From Micropterix aruncella (lineage: Eukaryota; Arthropoda; Insecta; Lepidoptera; Micropterigidae): a DNA stretch of 64,000 nucleotides. The stretch spans positions 1 through 64,000 of the forward strand of contig CALYMY010000061.1 of NCBI GenBank assembly GCA_944548615.1, in the 5' to 3' direction. Positions 38,518 to 52,462 of the stretch are shown piece after piece. How positions within the stretch are numbered: position 1 is the first letter of the stretch; every line of letters starts with the position of its first letter. The notes beneath the pieces are model-generated. The model saw nothing but the letters and a program-made list of their open reading frames with translations. It did not search any database and was not told the origin of the DNA. A program made the translations under genes and the position numbers.

Positions 38518-39233
38518 CTTGTCACGTACCTCTTTCCGTAGGTTGTTTACTCCTTTTAATTCGTTTAACGCCTCGCGGGCAATATCTCTGGCTCTTTCCG
38601 GTATTTCTTCGAAATTCCGAAACGGCACTTCTATTTCTGTGGTCTCCATATTGTCTCTTCTCGTTGATCAAAGGCACTGAAAATGAAAATGAAAAAGCAC
38701 AGATTAAATAGTATTGAAAAGTAATTAAAGAAGAAGAAGAAGACGAGATAAAAAGCAGAAGCAATGAAATGAAAAGCGTTCTAAAACCCTATCTTTTGAC
38801 ACCTCGCTTGTGTGTATATGATAAAATAAAGAATATAATATTTAATTTATTAAACGAAGCCGCGGGAAAAATACTAAAACTCCCTTGGCTCGGATCGCTA
38901 CTATTGAAAACAAACATCGTAAAATCGATAAATAAACTTTCGCAAGTATGACGAGGGCTGAAGTTACCATAGAAACAGAAATCGTTAAATCGATAAATAT
39001 TCTATTGCGAGTCGGGCCACCGCCTGAGCTCGTTACTATGGAAACAAAACCGTTAAATCGATAAATCAATATACCTATACAGATATTAAATCGTCTATAA
39101 TTCCGTTAATATTACTCAGATTTGAAAATTAAAAGAAGCGTTAGATGCGCAAAGCAAAACTCTATTAGATAATAATAAACAGGGAGGACTATTGATGCCT
39201 TTTAGCGCAATAGCCCTCAAACGTCGGAAGCCA
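38518..39233. repeat. Spacer 10-11
   Basis: Full 716-bp spacer, apparently identical to the others. Confidence 0.93.
38530..38676 (-). pseudogene. Candidate captured exon, copy 10
   Basis: ATG at 38649; splice-site motifs intact; unspliced frame ends at 38479. Confidence 0.42.
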
Positions 39234-41105
39234 ATTTATTTCGAAAAATGTGATTTTTTCATAACAATTTCTATGTTCAAAATGAAAGTTTATATAAAAA
39301 AATTCAAAATGTCAAAATTTCGAAAATGCCATTTCGTAGAGATTTCAAAGGCCTTCGTTCTGTCCGAACACCGTAACGCGTTAGGTTTACTCTATCTCGA
39401 TTTATTTCGAAAAATGTGATTTTTTCATAATAATTTCCAAGTTCAAAATGAAAGTTTATATAAAAATTTTCAAAATATCAAAATTTCAAAAATGCCATTT
39501 TGTAGAGCTTAAGCGGGGTGTCGATCTCGCCAAAGACCGCAACGCGGTAGGTTTACTCTATCTCGATTTATTTCGAAAAATGTGATTTTTTCATAACAAT
39601 TTCTATGTTCAAAATGAAAGTTTATATAAAATTTTTCAAAATGTCAAAATTTCGAAAATGCCATTTTGTAGAGATTACCAAGGTCGTCGTTCTGTCCGAA
39701 CGCCGTAACGCTATAGGTTTACTCTATCACGATCTTTTTCGAAAAATGTGATTTTTTCATAACAATTTCTATGTTTAAAATGAAATTTTATATAAAATTT
39801 TTCAAAATGTCAAAATTTCGAAAATGCCATTTTGTAGAGATTACCAAGGCCGTCGTTCTGTCCGAACGCCGTAACGCTATAGGTTTACTCTATCACGATC
39901 TTTTTCGAAAAATGTGATTTTTTCATAATAATTTCTATGTTTAAAATGAAATTTTATATAAAATTTTTCAAAATGTCAAAATTTCAAAAATGCCATTTTG
40001 TAGAGCTTAAGCGGGGTGTCGATCTAGCCAAAGACCGCAACGCGGTAGGTTTACTCTATCACGGTCTTTTTCGAAAAATGTCATTTATTCATAACAATTT
40101 CTATGTTCAAAATGAAAGTTTATATAAAAAATTTCAAAATGTCAAAATTTCGAAAATGCCATTTCGTAGAGATTACCAAGGCCGTGGTTCTGTCCGAACG
40201 CCGTAACGCTATAGGTTTACTCTATCACGATCTTTTTCGAAAAATGTGATTTTTTCATTATAATTTCTATGTTTAAAATGAAATTTTATATAAAATTTTT
40301 CAAAATGTCAAAATTTCAAAAATGCCATTTTGTAGAGCTTAAGCGGGGTGTCGATCTCGCCAAAGACCGCAACGCGGTAGGTTTACTCTATCTCGATTTA
40401 TTTCGAAAAATGTGATTTTTTCATAACAATTTCTATGTTCAAAATGAAAGTTTATATAAAAAATTTCAAAATGTCAAAATTTCGAAAATGCCATTTTGTA
40501 GAGATTACCAAGGCCGTCGTTCTGTCCGAACGCCGTAACCCTATAGGTTTACTCTATCACGATCTTTTTCGAAAAATGTGATTTTTTCATAACAATTTCT
40601 ATGTTTAAAATGAAATTTTATATAAAATTTTTCAAAATGTCAAAATTTCGAAAATGCCATTTTGTAGAGATTACCAAGGCCGTCGTTCTGTCCGAACGCC
40701 GTAACCCTATAGGTTTACTCTATCACGATCTTTTTCGAAAAATATGATTTTTTCATAATAATTTCTATGTTTAAAATGAAATTTTATATAAAATTTTTCA
40801 AAAAGTCAAAATTTCAAAAATGCCATTTTGTAGAGCTTAAGCGGGGTGTCGATCTCGCCAAAGACCGCAACGCGGTAGGTTTACTCTATCTCGTTCTTTT
40901 GTGAAAAATGTGATTTTTTCATAACAATTTCTATGTTCAAAATGAAAGTTTATATAAAAAATTTCAAAATGTCAAAATTTCGAAAATGCCATTTCGTAGA
41001 GATTTCAAAGGCCTTCGTTATGCCCAAACACCGTAACGCGTTTTATTTACTCTATCACGGTCTTTTTCGAAAAATGACATTTATTCATAACAATTTCTAT
41101 GTTCA
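39234..41105. repeat. 166-bp array, unit 11 (11 monomers)
   Basis: Reference length and slot order, no private change noticed. Confidence 0.95.
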
Positions 41106-42428
41106 GGAGTTCCCTCGTCGGGAGCCAACCCTGGGTGCAGCAGCCATGTCATGGTGGAACTTAGTAATTGCCATCATAATGGAATGCCTATACCAAATTT
41201 CACGTCTCTACGGTTGACCGTTGAGGAGTTCCCTCGTCGGGAGCCAACCCTGGGTGCAGCAGCCATGTCATGGTGGAACTTAGTAATTGCCATCATAATG
41301 GAATGCCTATACCAAATTTCACGTCTCTACGGTTGACCGTTGAGGAGTTCCCTCGTCGGGAGCCAACCCTGGGTGCAGCAGCGATGTCATGGTGGAACTT
41401 AGAAATTGCCGTCATAATGGAATGCCTATACCAAATTTCACGTCTCTACGGTTGACCGTTGAGGAGTTCCCTCGTCGGGAGCCAACCCTGGGTGCAGCAG
41501 CCATGTCATGGTGGAACTTAGTAATTGCCATCATAATGGAATGCCTATACCAAATTTCACGTCTCTACGGTTGACCGTTGAGGAGTTCCCTCGTCGGGAG
41601 CCAACCCTGGGTGCAGCAGCCATGTCATGGTGGAACTTAGTAATTGCCATCATAATGGAATGCCTATACCAAATTTCACGTCTCTACGGTTGACCGTTGA
41701 GGAGTTCCCTCGTCGGGAGCCAACCCTGGGTGCAGCAGCCATGTCATGGTGGAACTTAGTAATTGCCATCATAATGGAATGCCTATACCAAATTTCACGT
41801 CTCTACGGTTGACCGTTGAGGAGTTCCCTCGTCGGGAGCCAACCCTGGGTGCAGCAGCGATGTCATGGTGGAACTTAGAAATTGCCGTCATAATGGAATG
41901 CCTATACCAAATTTCACGTCTCTACGGTTGACCGTTGAGGAGTTCCCTCGTCGGGAGCCAACCCTGGGTGCAGCAGCCATGTCATGGTGGAACTTAGTAA
42001 TTGCCATCATAATGGAATGCCTATACCAAATTTCACGTCTCTACGGTTGACCGTTGAGGAGTTCCCTCGTCGGGAGCCAACCCTGGGTGCAGCAGCCATG
42101 TCATGGTGGAACTTAGTAATTGCCATCATAATGGAATGCCTATACCAAATTTCACGTCTCTACGGTTGACCGTTGAGGAGTTCCCTCGTCGGGAGCCAAC
42201 CCTGGGTGCAGCAGCCATGTCATGGTGGAACTTAGTAATTGCCATCATAATGGAATGCCTATACCAAATTTCACGTCTCTACGGTTGACCGTTGAGAAGT
42301 TCCCTCGTCGGGAGCCAACCCTGGGTGCAGCAGCCATGTCATGGTGGAACTTAGTAATTGCCATCATAATGGAATGCCTATACCAAATTTCACGTCTCTA
42401 CGGTTGACCGTTGAGGAGTTCCCTCGTC
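41106..42428. repeat. 119-bp array, unit 11 (11 copies)
   Basis: Order A A B A A A B A A A K, the same contraction as unit 6 but without that unit's private substitutions. Confidence 0.95.
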
Positions 42429-43144
42429 CTTGTCACGTACCTCTTTCCGTAGGTTGTTTACTCCTTTTAATTCGTTTAACGCCTCGCGGGCAATATCTCT
42501 GGCTCTTTCCGGTATTTCTTCGAAATTCCGAAACGGCACTTCTATTTCTGTGGTCTCCATATTGTCTCTTCTCGTTGATCAAAGGCACTGAAAATGAAAA
42601 TGAAAAAGCACAGATTAAATAGTATTGAAAAGTAATTAAAGAAGAAGAAGAAGACGAGATAAAAAGCAGAAGCAATGAAATGAAAAGCGTTCTAAAACCC
42701 TATCTTTTGACACCTCGCTTGTGTGTATATGATAAAATAAAGAATATAATATTTAATTTATTAAACGAAGCCGCGGGAAAAATACTAAAACTCCCTTGGC
42801 TCGGATCGCTACTATTGAAAACAAACATCGTAAAATCGATAAATAAACTTTCGCAAGTATGACGAGGGCTGAAGTTACCATAGAAACAGAAATCGTTAAA
42901 TCGATAAATATTCTATTGCGAGTCGGGCCACCGCCTGAGCTCGTTACTATGGAAACAAAACCGTTAAATCGATAAATCAATATACCTATACAGATATTAA
43001 ATCGTCTATAATTCCGTTAATATTACTCAGATTTGAAAATTAAAAGAAGCGTTAGATGCGCAAAGCAAAACTCTATTAGATAATAATAAACAGGGAGGAC
43101 TATTGATGCCTTTTAGCGCAATAGCCCTCAAACGTCGGAAGCCA
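42429..43144. repeat. Spacer 11-12
   Basis: Full 716-bp spacer, apparently identical to the others. Confidence 0.93.
42441..42587 (-). pseudogene. Candidate captured exon, copy 11
   Basis: ATG at 42560; splice-site motifs intact; unspliced frame ends at 42390. Confidence 0.42.
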
Positions 43145-45016
43145 ATTTATTTCGAAAAATGTGATTTTTTCATAACAATTTCTATGTTCAAAATGAAAGT
43201 TTATATAAAAAAATTCAAAATGTCAAAATTTCGAAAATGCCATTTCGTAGAGATTTCAAAGGCCTTCGTTCTGTCCGAACACCGTAACGCGTTAGGTTTA
43301 CTCTATCTCGATTTATTTCGAAAAATGTGATTTTTTCATAATAATTTCCAAGTTCAAAATGAAAGTTTATATAAAAATTTTCAAAATATCAAAATTTCAA
43401 AAATGCCATTTTGTAGAGCTTAAGCGGGGTGTCGATCTCGCCAAAGACCGCAACGCGGTAGGTTTACTCTATCTCGATTTATTTCGAAAAATGTGATTTT
43501 TTCATAACAATTTCTATGTTCAAAATGAAAGTTTATATAAAATTTTTCAAAATGTCAAAATTTCGAAAATGCCATTTTGTAGAGATTACCAAGGTCGTCG
43601 TTCTGTCCGAACGCCGTAACGCTATAGGTTTACTCTATCACGATCTTTTTCGAAAAATGTGATTTTTTCATAACAATTTCTATGTTTAAAATGAAATTTT
43701 ATATAAAATTTTTCAAAATGTCAAAATTTCGAAAATGCCATTTTGTAGAGATTACCAAGGCCGTCGTTCTGTCCGAACGCCGTAACGCTATAGGTTTACT
43801 CTATCACGATCTTTTTCGAAAAATGTGATTTTTTCATAATAATTTCTATGTTTAAAATGAAATTTTATATAAAATTTTTCAAAATGTCAAAATTTCAAAA
43901 ATGCCATTTTGTAGAGCTTAAGCGGGGTGTCGATCTAGCCAAAGACCGCAACGCGGTAGGTTTACTCTATCACGGTCTTTTTCGAAAAATGTCATTTATT
44001 CATAACAATTTCTATGTTCAAAATGAAAGTTTATATAAAAAATTTCAAAATGTCAAAATTTCGAAAATGCCATTTCGTAGAGATTACCAAGGCCGTGGTT
44101 CTGTCCGAACGCCGTAACGCTATAGGTTTACTCTATCACGATCTTTTTCGAAAAATGTGATTTTTTCATTATAATTTCTATGTTTAAAATGAAATTTTAT
44201 ATAAAATTTTTCAAAATGTCAAAATTTCAAAAATGCCATTTTGTAGAGCTTAAGCGGGGTGTCGATCTCGCCAAAGACCGCAACGCGGTAGGTTTACTCT
44301 ATCTCGATTTATTTCGAAAAATGTGATTTTTTCATAACAATTTCTATGTTCAAAATGAAAGTTTATATAAAAAATTTCAAAATGTCAAAATTTCGAAAAT
44401 GCCATTTTGTAGAGATTACCAAGGCCGTCGTTCTGTCCGAACGCCGTAACCCTATAGGTTTACTCTATCACGATCTTTTTCGAAAAATGTGATTTTTTCA
44501 TAACAATTTCTATGTTTAAAATGAAATTTTATATAAAATTTTTCAAAATGTCAAAATTTCGAAAATGCCATTTTGTAGAGATTACCAAGGCCGTCGTTCT
44601 GTCCGAACGCCGTAACCCTATAGGTTTACTCTATCACGATCTTTTTCGAAAAATATGATTTTTTCATAATAATTTCTATGTTTAAAATGAAATTTTATAT
44701 AAAATTTTTCAAAAAGTCAAAATTTCAAAAATGCCATTTTGTAGAGCTTAAGCGGGGTGTCGATCTCGCCAAAGACCGCAACGCGGTAGGTTTACTCTAT
44801 CTCGTTCTTTTGTGAAAAATGTGATTTTTTCATAACAATTTCTATGTTCAAAATGAAAGTTTATATAAAAAATTTCAAAATGTCAAAATTTCGAAAATGC
44901 CATTTCGTAGAGATTTCAAAGGCCTTCGTTATGCCCAAACACCGTAACGCGTTTTATTTACTCTATCACGGTCTTTTTCGAAAAATGACATTTATTCATA
45001 ACAATTTCTATGTTCA
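43145..45016. repeat. 166-bp array, unit 12 (11 monomers)
   Basis: Reference length and slot order, no private change noticed. Confidence 0.95.
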
Positions 45017-46577
45017 GGAGTTCCCTCGTCGGGAGCCAACCCTGGGTGCAGCAGCCATGTCATGGTGGAACTTAGTAATTGCCATCATAATGGAATGCCT
45101 ATACCAAATTTCACGTCTCTACGGTTGACCGTTGAGGAGTTCCCTCGTCGGGAGCCAACCCTGGGTGCAGCAGCCATGTCATGGTGGAACTTAGTAATTG
45201 CCATCATAATGGAATGCCTATACCAAATTTCACGTCTCTACGGTTGACCGTTGAGGAGTTCCCTCGTCGGGAGCCAACCCTGGGTGCAGCAGCGATGTCA
45301 TGGTGGAACTTAGAAATTGCCGTCATAATGGAATGCCTATACCAAATTTCACGTCTCTACGGTTGACCGTTGAGGAGTTCCCTCGTCGGGAGCCAACCCT
45401 GGGTGCAGCAGCCATGTCATGGTGGAACTTAGTAATTGCCATCATAATGGAATGCCTATACCAAATTTCACGTCTCTACGGTTGACCGTTGAGGAGTTCC
45501 CTCGTCGGGAGCCAACCCTGGGTGCAGCAGCCATGTCATGGTGGAACTTAGTAATTGCCATCATAATGGAATGCCTATACCAAATTTCACGTCTCTACGG
45601 TTGACCGTTGAGGAGTTCCCTCGTCGGGAGCCAACCCTGGGTGCAGCAGCCATGTCATGGTGGAACTTAGTAATTGCCATCATAATGGAATGCCTATACC
45701 AAATTTCACGTCTCTACGGTTGACCGTTGAGGAGTTCCCTCGTCGGGAGCCAACCCTGGGTGCAGCAGCCATGTCATGGTGGAACTTAGTAATTGCCATC
45801 ATAATGGAATGCCTATACCAAATTTCACGTCTCTACGGTTGACCGTTGAGGAGTTCCCTCGTCGGGAGCCAACCCTGGGTGCAGCAGCCATGTCATGGTG
45901 GAACTTAGTAATTGCCATCATAATGGAATGCCTATACCAAATTTCACGTCTCTACGGTTGACCGTTGAGGAGTTCCCTCGTCGGGAGCCAACCCTGGGTG
46001 CAGCAGCGATGTCATGGTGGAACTTAGAAATTGCCGTCATAATGGAATGCCTATACCAAATTTCACGTCTCTACGGTTGACCGTTGAGGAGTTCCCTCGT
46101 CGGGAGCCAACCCTGGGTGCAGCAGCCATGTCATGGTGGAACTTAGTAATTGCCGTCATAATGGAATGCCTATACCAAATTTCACGTCTCTACGGTTGAC
46201 CGTTGAGGAGTTCCCTCGTCGGGAGCCAACCCTGGGTGCAGCAGCCATGTCATGGTGGAACTTAGTAATTGCCATCATAATGGAATGCCTATACCAAATT
46301 TCACGTCTCTACGGTTGACCGTTGAGGAGTTCCCTCGTCGGGAGCCAACCCTGGGTGCAGCAGCCATGTCATGGTGGAACTTAGTAATTGCCATCATAAT
46401 GGAATGCCTATACCAAATTTCACGTCTCTACGGTTGACCGTTGAGAAGTTCCCTCGTCGGGAGCCAACCCTGGGTGCAGCAGCCATGTCATGGTGGAACT
46501 TAGTAATTGCCATCATAATGGAATGCCTATACCAAATTTCACGTCTCTACGGTTGACCGTTGAGGAGTTCCCTCGTC
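45017..46577. repeat. 119-bp array, unit 12 (13 copies)
   Basis: Order A A B A A A A A B A' A A K: one extra A between the B copies. A' (the tenth copy, directly after the second B) has only the third B substitution, GCCGTCAT near 46152, and is A at the other two sites. Confidence 0.95.
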
Positions 46578-47293
46578 CTTGTCACGTACCTCTTTCCGTA
46601 GGTTGTTTACTCCTTTTAATTCGTTTAACGCCTCGCGGGCAATATCTCTGGCTCTTTCCGGTATTTCTTCGAAATTCCGAAACGGCACTTCTATTTCTGT
46701 GGTCTCCATATTGTCTCTTCTCGTTGATCAAAGGCACTGAAAATGAAAATGAAAAAGCACAGATTAAATAGTATTGAAAAGTAATTAAAGAAGAAGAAGA
46801 AGACGAGATAAAAAGCAGAAGCAATGAAATGAAAAGCGTTCTAAAACCCTATCTTTTGACACCTCGCTTGTGTGTATATGATAAAATAAAGAATATAATA
46901 TTTAATTTATTAAACGAAGCCGCGGGAAAAATACTAAAACTCCCTTGGCTCGGATCGCTACTATTGAAAACAAACATCGTAAAATCGATAAATAAACTTT
47001 CGCAAGTATGACGAGGGCTGAAGTTACCATAGAAACAGAAATCGTTAAATCGATAAATATTCTATTGCGAGTCGGGCCACCGCCTGAGCTCGTTACTATG
47101 GAAACAAAACCGTTAAATCGATAAATCAATATACCTATACAGATATTAAATCGTCTATAATTCCGTTAATATTACTCAGATTTGAAAATTAAAAGAAGCG
47201 TTAGATGCGCAAAGCAAAACTCTATTAGATAATAATAAACAGGGAGGACTATTGATGCCTTTTAGCGCAATAGCCCTCAAACGTCGGAAGCCA
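46578..47293. repeat. Spacer 12-13
   Basis: Full 716-bp spacer, apparently identical to the others, although the arrays that follow it are the most rearranged in the window. Confidence 0.93.
46590..46736 (-). pseudogene. Candidate captured exon, copy 12
   Basis: ATG at 46709; splice-site motifs intact; unspliced frame ends at 46539. Confidence 0.42.
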
Positions 47294-47837
47294 ATTTATT
47301 TCGAAAAATGTGATTTTTTCATAACAATTTCTATGTTCAAAATGAAAGTTTATATAAAAAAATTCAAAATGTCAAAATTTCGAAAATGCCATTTCGTAGA
47401 GATTTCAAAGGCCTTCGTTCTGTCCGAACACCGTAACGCGTTAGGTTTACTCTATCTCGATTTATTTCGAAAAATGTGATTTTTTCATAATAATTTCCAA
47501 GTTCAAAATGAAAGTTTATATAAAAATTTTCAAAATATCAAAATTTCAAAAATGCCATTTTGTAGAGCTTAAGCGGGGTGTCGATCTCGCCAAAGACCGC
47601 AACGCGGTAGGTTTACTCTATCTCGATTTATTTCGAAAAATGTGATTTTTTCATAACAATTTCTATGTTCAAAATGAAAGTTTATATAAAATTTTTCAAA
47701 ATGTCAAAATTTCGAAAATGCCATTTCGTAGAGATTTCAAAGGCCTTCGTTATGCCCAAACACCGTAACGCGTTTTATTTACTCTATCACGGTCTTTTTC
47801 GAAAAATGACATTTATTCATAACAATTTCTATGTTCA
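47294..47837. repeat. 166-bp array, unit 13 (3 monomers)
   Basis: Eight monomers are missing. Slots 1 and 2 are normal; the third monomer has the left half of slot 3 (ATAAAATTTTTC) and the right half of slot 11 (GTTATGCCCAAACACCG), joined between about 47690 and 47727. The 46-bp partial and the 119-bp junction follow normally. Confidence 0.95.
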
Positions 47838-49874
47838 GGAGTTCCCTCGTCGGGAGCCAACCCTGGGTGCAGCAGCCATGTCATGGTGGAACTTAGTAAT
47901 TGCCATCATAATGGAATGCCTATACCAAATTTCACGTCTCTACGGTTGACCGTTGAGGAGTTCCCTCGTCGGGAGCCAACCCTGGGTGCAGCAGCCATGT
48001 CATGGTGGAACTTAGTAATTGCCATCATAATGGAATGCCTATACCAAATTTCACGTCTCTACGGTTGACCGTTGAGGAGTTCCCTCGTCGGGAGCCAACC
48101 CTGGGTGCAGCAGCGATGTCATGGTGGAACTTAGAAATTGCCGTCATAATGGAATGCCTATACCAAATTTCACGTCTCTACGGTTGACCGTTGAGGAGTT
48201 CCCTCGTCGGGAGCCAACCCTGGGTGCAGCAGCCATGTCATGGTGGAACTTAGTAATTGCCATCATAATGGAATGCCTATACCAAATTTCACGTCTCTAC
48301 GGTTGACCGTTGAGGAGTTCCCTCGTCGGGAGCCAACCCTGGGTGCAGCAGCCATGTCATGGTGGAACTTAGTAATTGCCATCATAATGGAATGCCTATA
48401 CCAAATTTCACGTCTCTACGGTTGACCGTTGAGGAGTTCCCTCGTCGGGAGCCAACCCTGGGTGCAGCAGCCATGTCATGGTGGAACTTAGTAATTGCCA
48501 TCATAATGGAATGCCTATACCAAATTTCACGTCTCTACGGTTGACCGTTGAGGAGTTCCCTCGTCGGGAGCCAACCCTGGGTGCAGCAGCCATGTCATGG
48601 TGGAACTTAGTAATTGCCATCATAATGGAATGCCTATACCAAATTTCACGTCTCTACGGTTGACCGTTGAGGAGTTCCCTCGTCGGGAGCCAACCCTGGG
48701 TGCAGCAGCGATGTCATGGTGGAACTTAGAAATTGCCGTCATAATGGAATGCCTATACCAAATTTCACGTCTCTACGGTTGACCGTTGAGGAGTTCCCTC
48801 GTCGGGAGCCAACCCTGGGTGCAGCAGCCATGTCATGGTGGAACTTAGTAATTGCCATCATAATGGAATGCCTATACCAAATTTCACGTCTCTACGGTTG
48901 ACCGTTGAGGAGTTCCCTCGTCGGGAGCCAACCCTGGGTGCAGCAGCCATGTCATGGTGGAACTTAGTAATTGCCATCATAATGGAATGCCTATACCAAA
49001 TTTCACGTCTCTACGGTTGACCGTTGAGGAGTTCCCTCGTCGGGAGCCAACCCTGGGTGCAGCAGCCATGTCATGGTGGAACTTAGTAATTGCCATCATA
49101 ATGGAATGCCTATACCAAATTTCACGTCTCTACGGTTGACCGTTGAGGAGTTCCCTCGTCGGGAGCCAACCCTGGGTGCAGCAGCCATGTCATGGTGGAA
49201 CTTAGTAATTGCCATCATAATGGAATGCCTATACCAAATTTCACGTCTCTACGGTTGACCGTTGAGGAGTTCCCTCGTCGGGAGCCAACCCTGGGTGCAG
49301 CAGCGATGTCATGGTGGAACTTAGAAATTGCCGTCATAATGGAATGCCTATACCAAATTTCACGTCTCTACGGTTGACCGTTGAGGAGTTCCCTCGTCGG
49401 GAGCCAACCCTGGGTGCAGCAGCCATGTCATGGTGGAACTTAGTAATTGCCATCATAATGGAATGCCTATACCAAATTTCACGTCTCTACGGTTGACCGT
49501 TGAGGAGTTCCCTCGTCGGGAGCCAACCCTGGGTGCAGCAGCCATGTCATGGTGGAACTTAGTAATTGCCATCATAATGGAATGCCTATACCAAATTTCA
49601 CGTCTCTACGGTTGACCGTTGAGGAGTTCCCTCGTCGGGAGCCAACCCTGGGTGCAGCAGCCATGTCATGGTGGAACTTAGTAATTGCCATCATAATGGA
49701 ATGCCTATACCAAATTTCACGTCTCTACGGTTGACCGTTGAGAAGTTCCCTCGTCGGGAGCCAACCCTGGGTGCAGCAGCCATGTCATGGTGGAACTTAG
49801 TAATTGCCATCATAATGGAATGCCTATACCAAATTTCACGTCTCTACGGTTGACCGTTGAGGAGTTCCCTCGTC
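47838..49874. repeat. 119-bp array, unit 13 (17 copies)
   Basis: Longest 119-bp array here: A A B A A A A B A A A A B A A A K. One complete five-copy period (595 bp) was gained, keeping B at copies 3, 8 and 13. Confidence 0.95.
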
Positions 49875-50590
49875 CTTGTCACGTACCTCTTTCCGTAGGT
49901 TGTTTACTCCTTTTAATTCGTTTAACGCCTCGCGGGCAATATCTCTGGCTCTTTCCGGTATTTCTTCGAAATTCCGAAACGGCACTTCTATTTCTGTGGT
50001 CTCCATATTGTCTCTTCTCGTTGATCAAAGGCACTGAAAATGAAAATGAAAAAGCACAGATTAAATAGTATTGAAAAGTAATTAAAGAAGAAGAAGAAGA
50101 CGAGATAAAAAGCAGAAGCAATGAAATGAAAAGCGTTCTAAAACCCTATCTTTTGACACCTCGCTTGTGTGTATATGATAAAATAAAGAATATAATATTT
50201 AATTTATTAAACGAAGCCGCGGGAAAAATACTAAAACTCCCTTGGCTCGGATCGCTACTATTGAAAACAAACATCGTAAAATCGATAAATAAACTTTCGC
50301 AAGTATGACGAGGGCTGAAGTTACCATAGAAACAGAAATCGTTAAATCGATAAATATTCTATTGCGAGTCGGGCCACCGCCTGAGCTCGTTACTATGGAA
50401 ACAAAACCGTTAAATCGATAAATCAATATACCTATACAGATATTAAATCGTCTATAATTCCGTTAATATTACTCAGATTTGAAAATTAAAAGAAGCGTTA
50501 GATGCGCAAAGCAAAACTCTATTAGATAATAATAAACAGGGAGGACTATTGATGCCTTTTAGCGCAATAGCCCTCAAACGTCGGAAGCCA
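49875..50590. repeat. Spacer 13-14
   Basis: Full 716-bp spacer, apparently identical to the others. Confidence 0.93.
49887..50033 (-). pseudogene. Candidate captured exon, copy 13
   Basis: ATG at 50006; splice-site motifs intact; unspliced frame ends at 49836. Confidence 0.42.
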
Positions 50591-52462
50591 ATTTATTTCG
50601 AAAAATGTGATTTTTTCATAACAATTTCTATGTTCAAAATGAAAGTTTATATAAAAAAATTCAAAATGTCAAAATTTCGAAAATGCCATTTCGTAGAGAT
50701 TTCAAAGGCCTTCGTTCTGTCCGAACACCGTAACGCGTTAGGTTTACTCTATCTCGATTTATTTCGAAAAATGTGATTTTTTCATAATAATTTCCAAGTT
50801 CAAAATGAAAGTTTATATAAAAATTTTCAAAATATCAAAATTTCAAAAATGCCATTTTGTAGAGCTTAAGCGGGGTGTCGATCTCGCCAAAGACCGCAAC
50901 GCGGTAGGTTTACTCTATCTCGATTTATTTCGAAAAATGTGATTTTTTCATAACAATTTCTATGTTCAAAATGAAAGTTTATATAAAATTTTTCAAAATG
51001 TCAAAATTTCGAAAATGCCATTTTGTAGAGATTACCAAGGTCGTCGTTCTGTCCGAACGCCGTAACGCTATAGGTTTACTCTATCACGATCTTTTTCGAA
51101 AAATGTGATTTTTTCATAACAATTTCTATGTTTAAAATGAAATTTTATATAAAATTTTTCAAAATGTCAAAATTTCGAAAATGCCATTTTGTAGAGATTA
51201 CCAAGGCCGTCGTTCTGTCCGAACGCCGTAACGCTATAGGTTTACTCTATCACGATCTTTTTCGAAAAATGTGATTTTTTCATAATAATTTCTATGTTTA
51301 AAATGAAATTTTATATAAAATTTTTCAAAATGTCAAAATTTCAAAAATGCCATTTTGTAGAGCTTAAGCGGGGTGTCGATCTAGCCAAAGACCGCAACGC
51401 GGTAGGTTTACTCTATCACGGTCTTTTTCGAAAAATGTCATTTATTCATAACAATTTCTATGTTCAAAATGAAAGTTTATATAAAAAATTTCAAAATGTC
51501 AAAATTTCGAAAATGCCATTTCGTAGAGATTACCAAGGCCGTGGTTCTGTCCGAACGCCGTAACGCTATAGGTTTACTCTATCACGATCTTTTTCGAAAA
51601 ATGTGATTTTTTCATTATAATTTCTATGTTTAAAATGAAATTTTATATAAAATTTTTCAAAATGTCAAAATTTCAAAAATGCCATTTTGTAGAGCTTAAG
51701 CGGGGTGTCGATCTCGCCAAAGACCGCAACGCGGTAGGTTTACTCTATCTCGATTTATTTCGAAAAATGTGATTTTTTCATAACAATTTCTATGTTCAAA
51801 ATGAAAGTTTATATAAAAAATTTCAAAATGTCAAAATTTCGAAAATGCCATTTTGTAGAGATTACCAAGGCCGTCGTTCTGTCCGAACGCCGTAACCCTA
51901 TAGGTTTACTCTATCACGATCTTTTTCGAAAAATGTGATTTTTTCATAACAATTTCTATGTTTAAAATGAAATTTTATATAAAATTTTTCAAAATGTCAA
52001 AATTTCGAAAATGCCATTTTGTAGAGATTACCAAGGCCGTCGTTCTGTCCGAACGCCGTAACCCTATAGGTTTACTCTATCACGATCTTTTTCGAAAAAT
52101 ATGATTTTTTCATAATAATTTCTATGTTTAAAATGAAATTTTATATAAAATTTTTCAAAAAGTCAAAATTTCAAAAATGCCATTTTGTAGAGCTTAAGCG
52201 GGGTGTCGATCTCGCCAAAGACCGCAACGCGGTAGGTTTACTCTATCTCGTTCTTTTGTGAAAAATGTGATTTTTTCATAACAATTTCTATGTTCAAAAT
52301 GAAAGTTTATATAAAAAATTTCAAAATGTCAAAATTTCGAAAATGCCATTTCGTAGAGATTTCAAAGGCCTTCGTTATGCCCAAACACCGTAACGCGTTT
52401 TATTTACTCTATCACGGTCTTTTTCGAAAAATGACATTTATTCATAACAATTTCTATGTTCA
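50591..52462. repeat. 166-bp array, unit 14 (11 monomers)
   Basis: Reference length and slot order; the anomalies of this unit are all in the 119-bp array. Confidence 0.95.
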
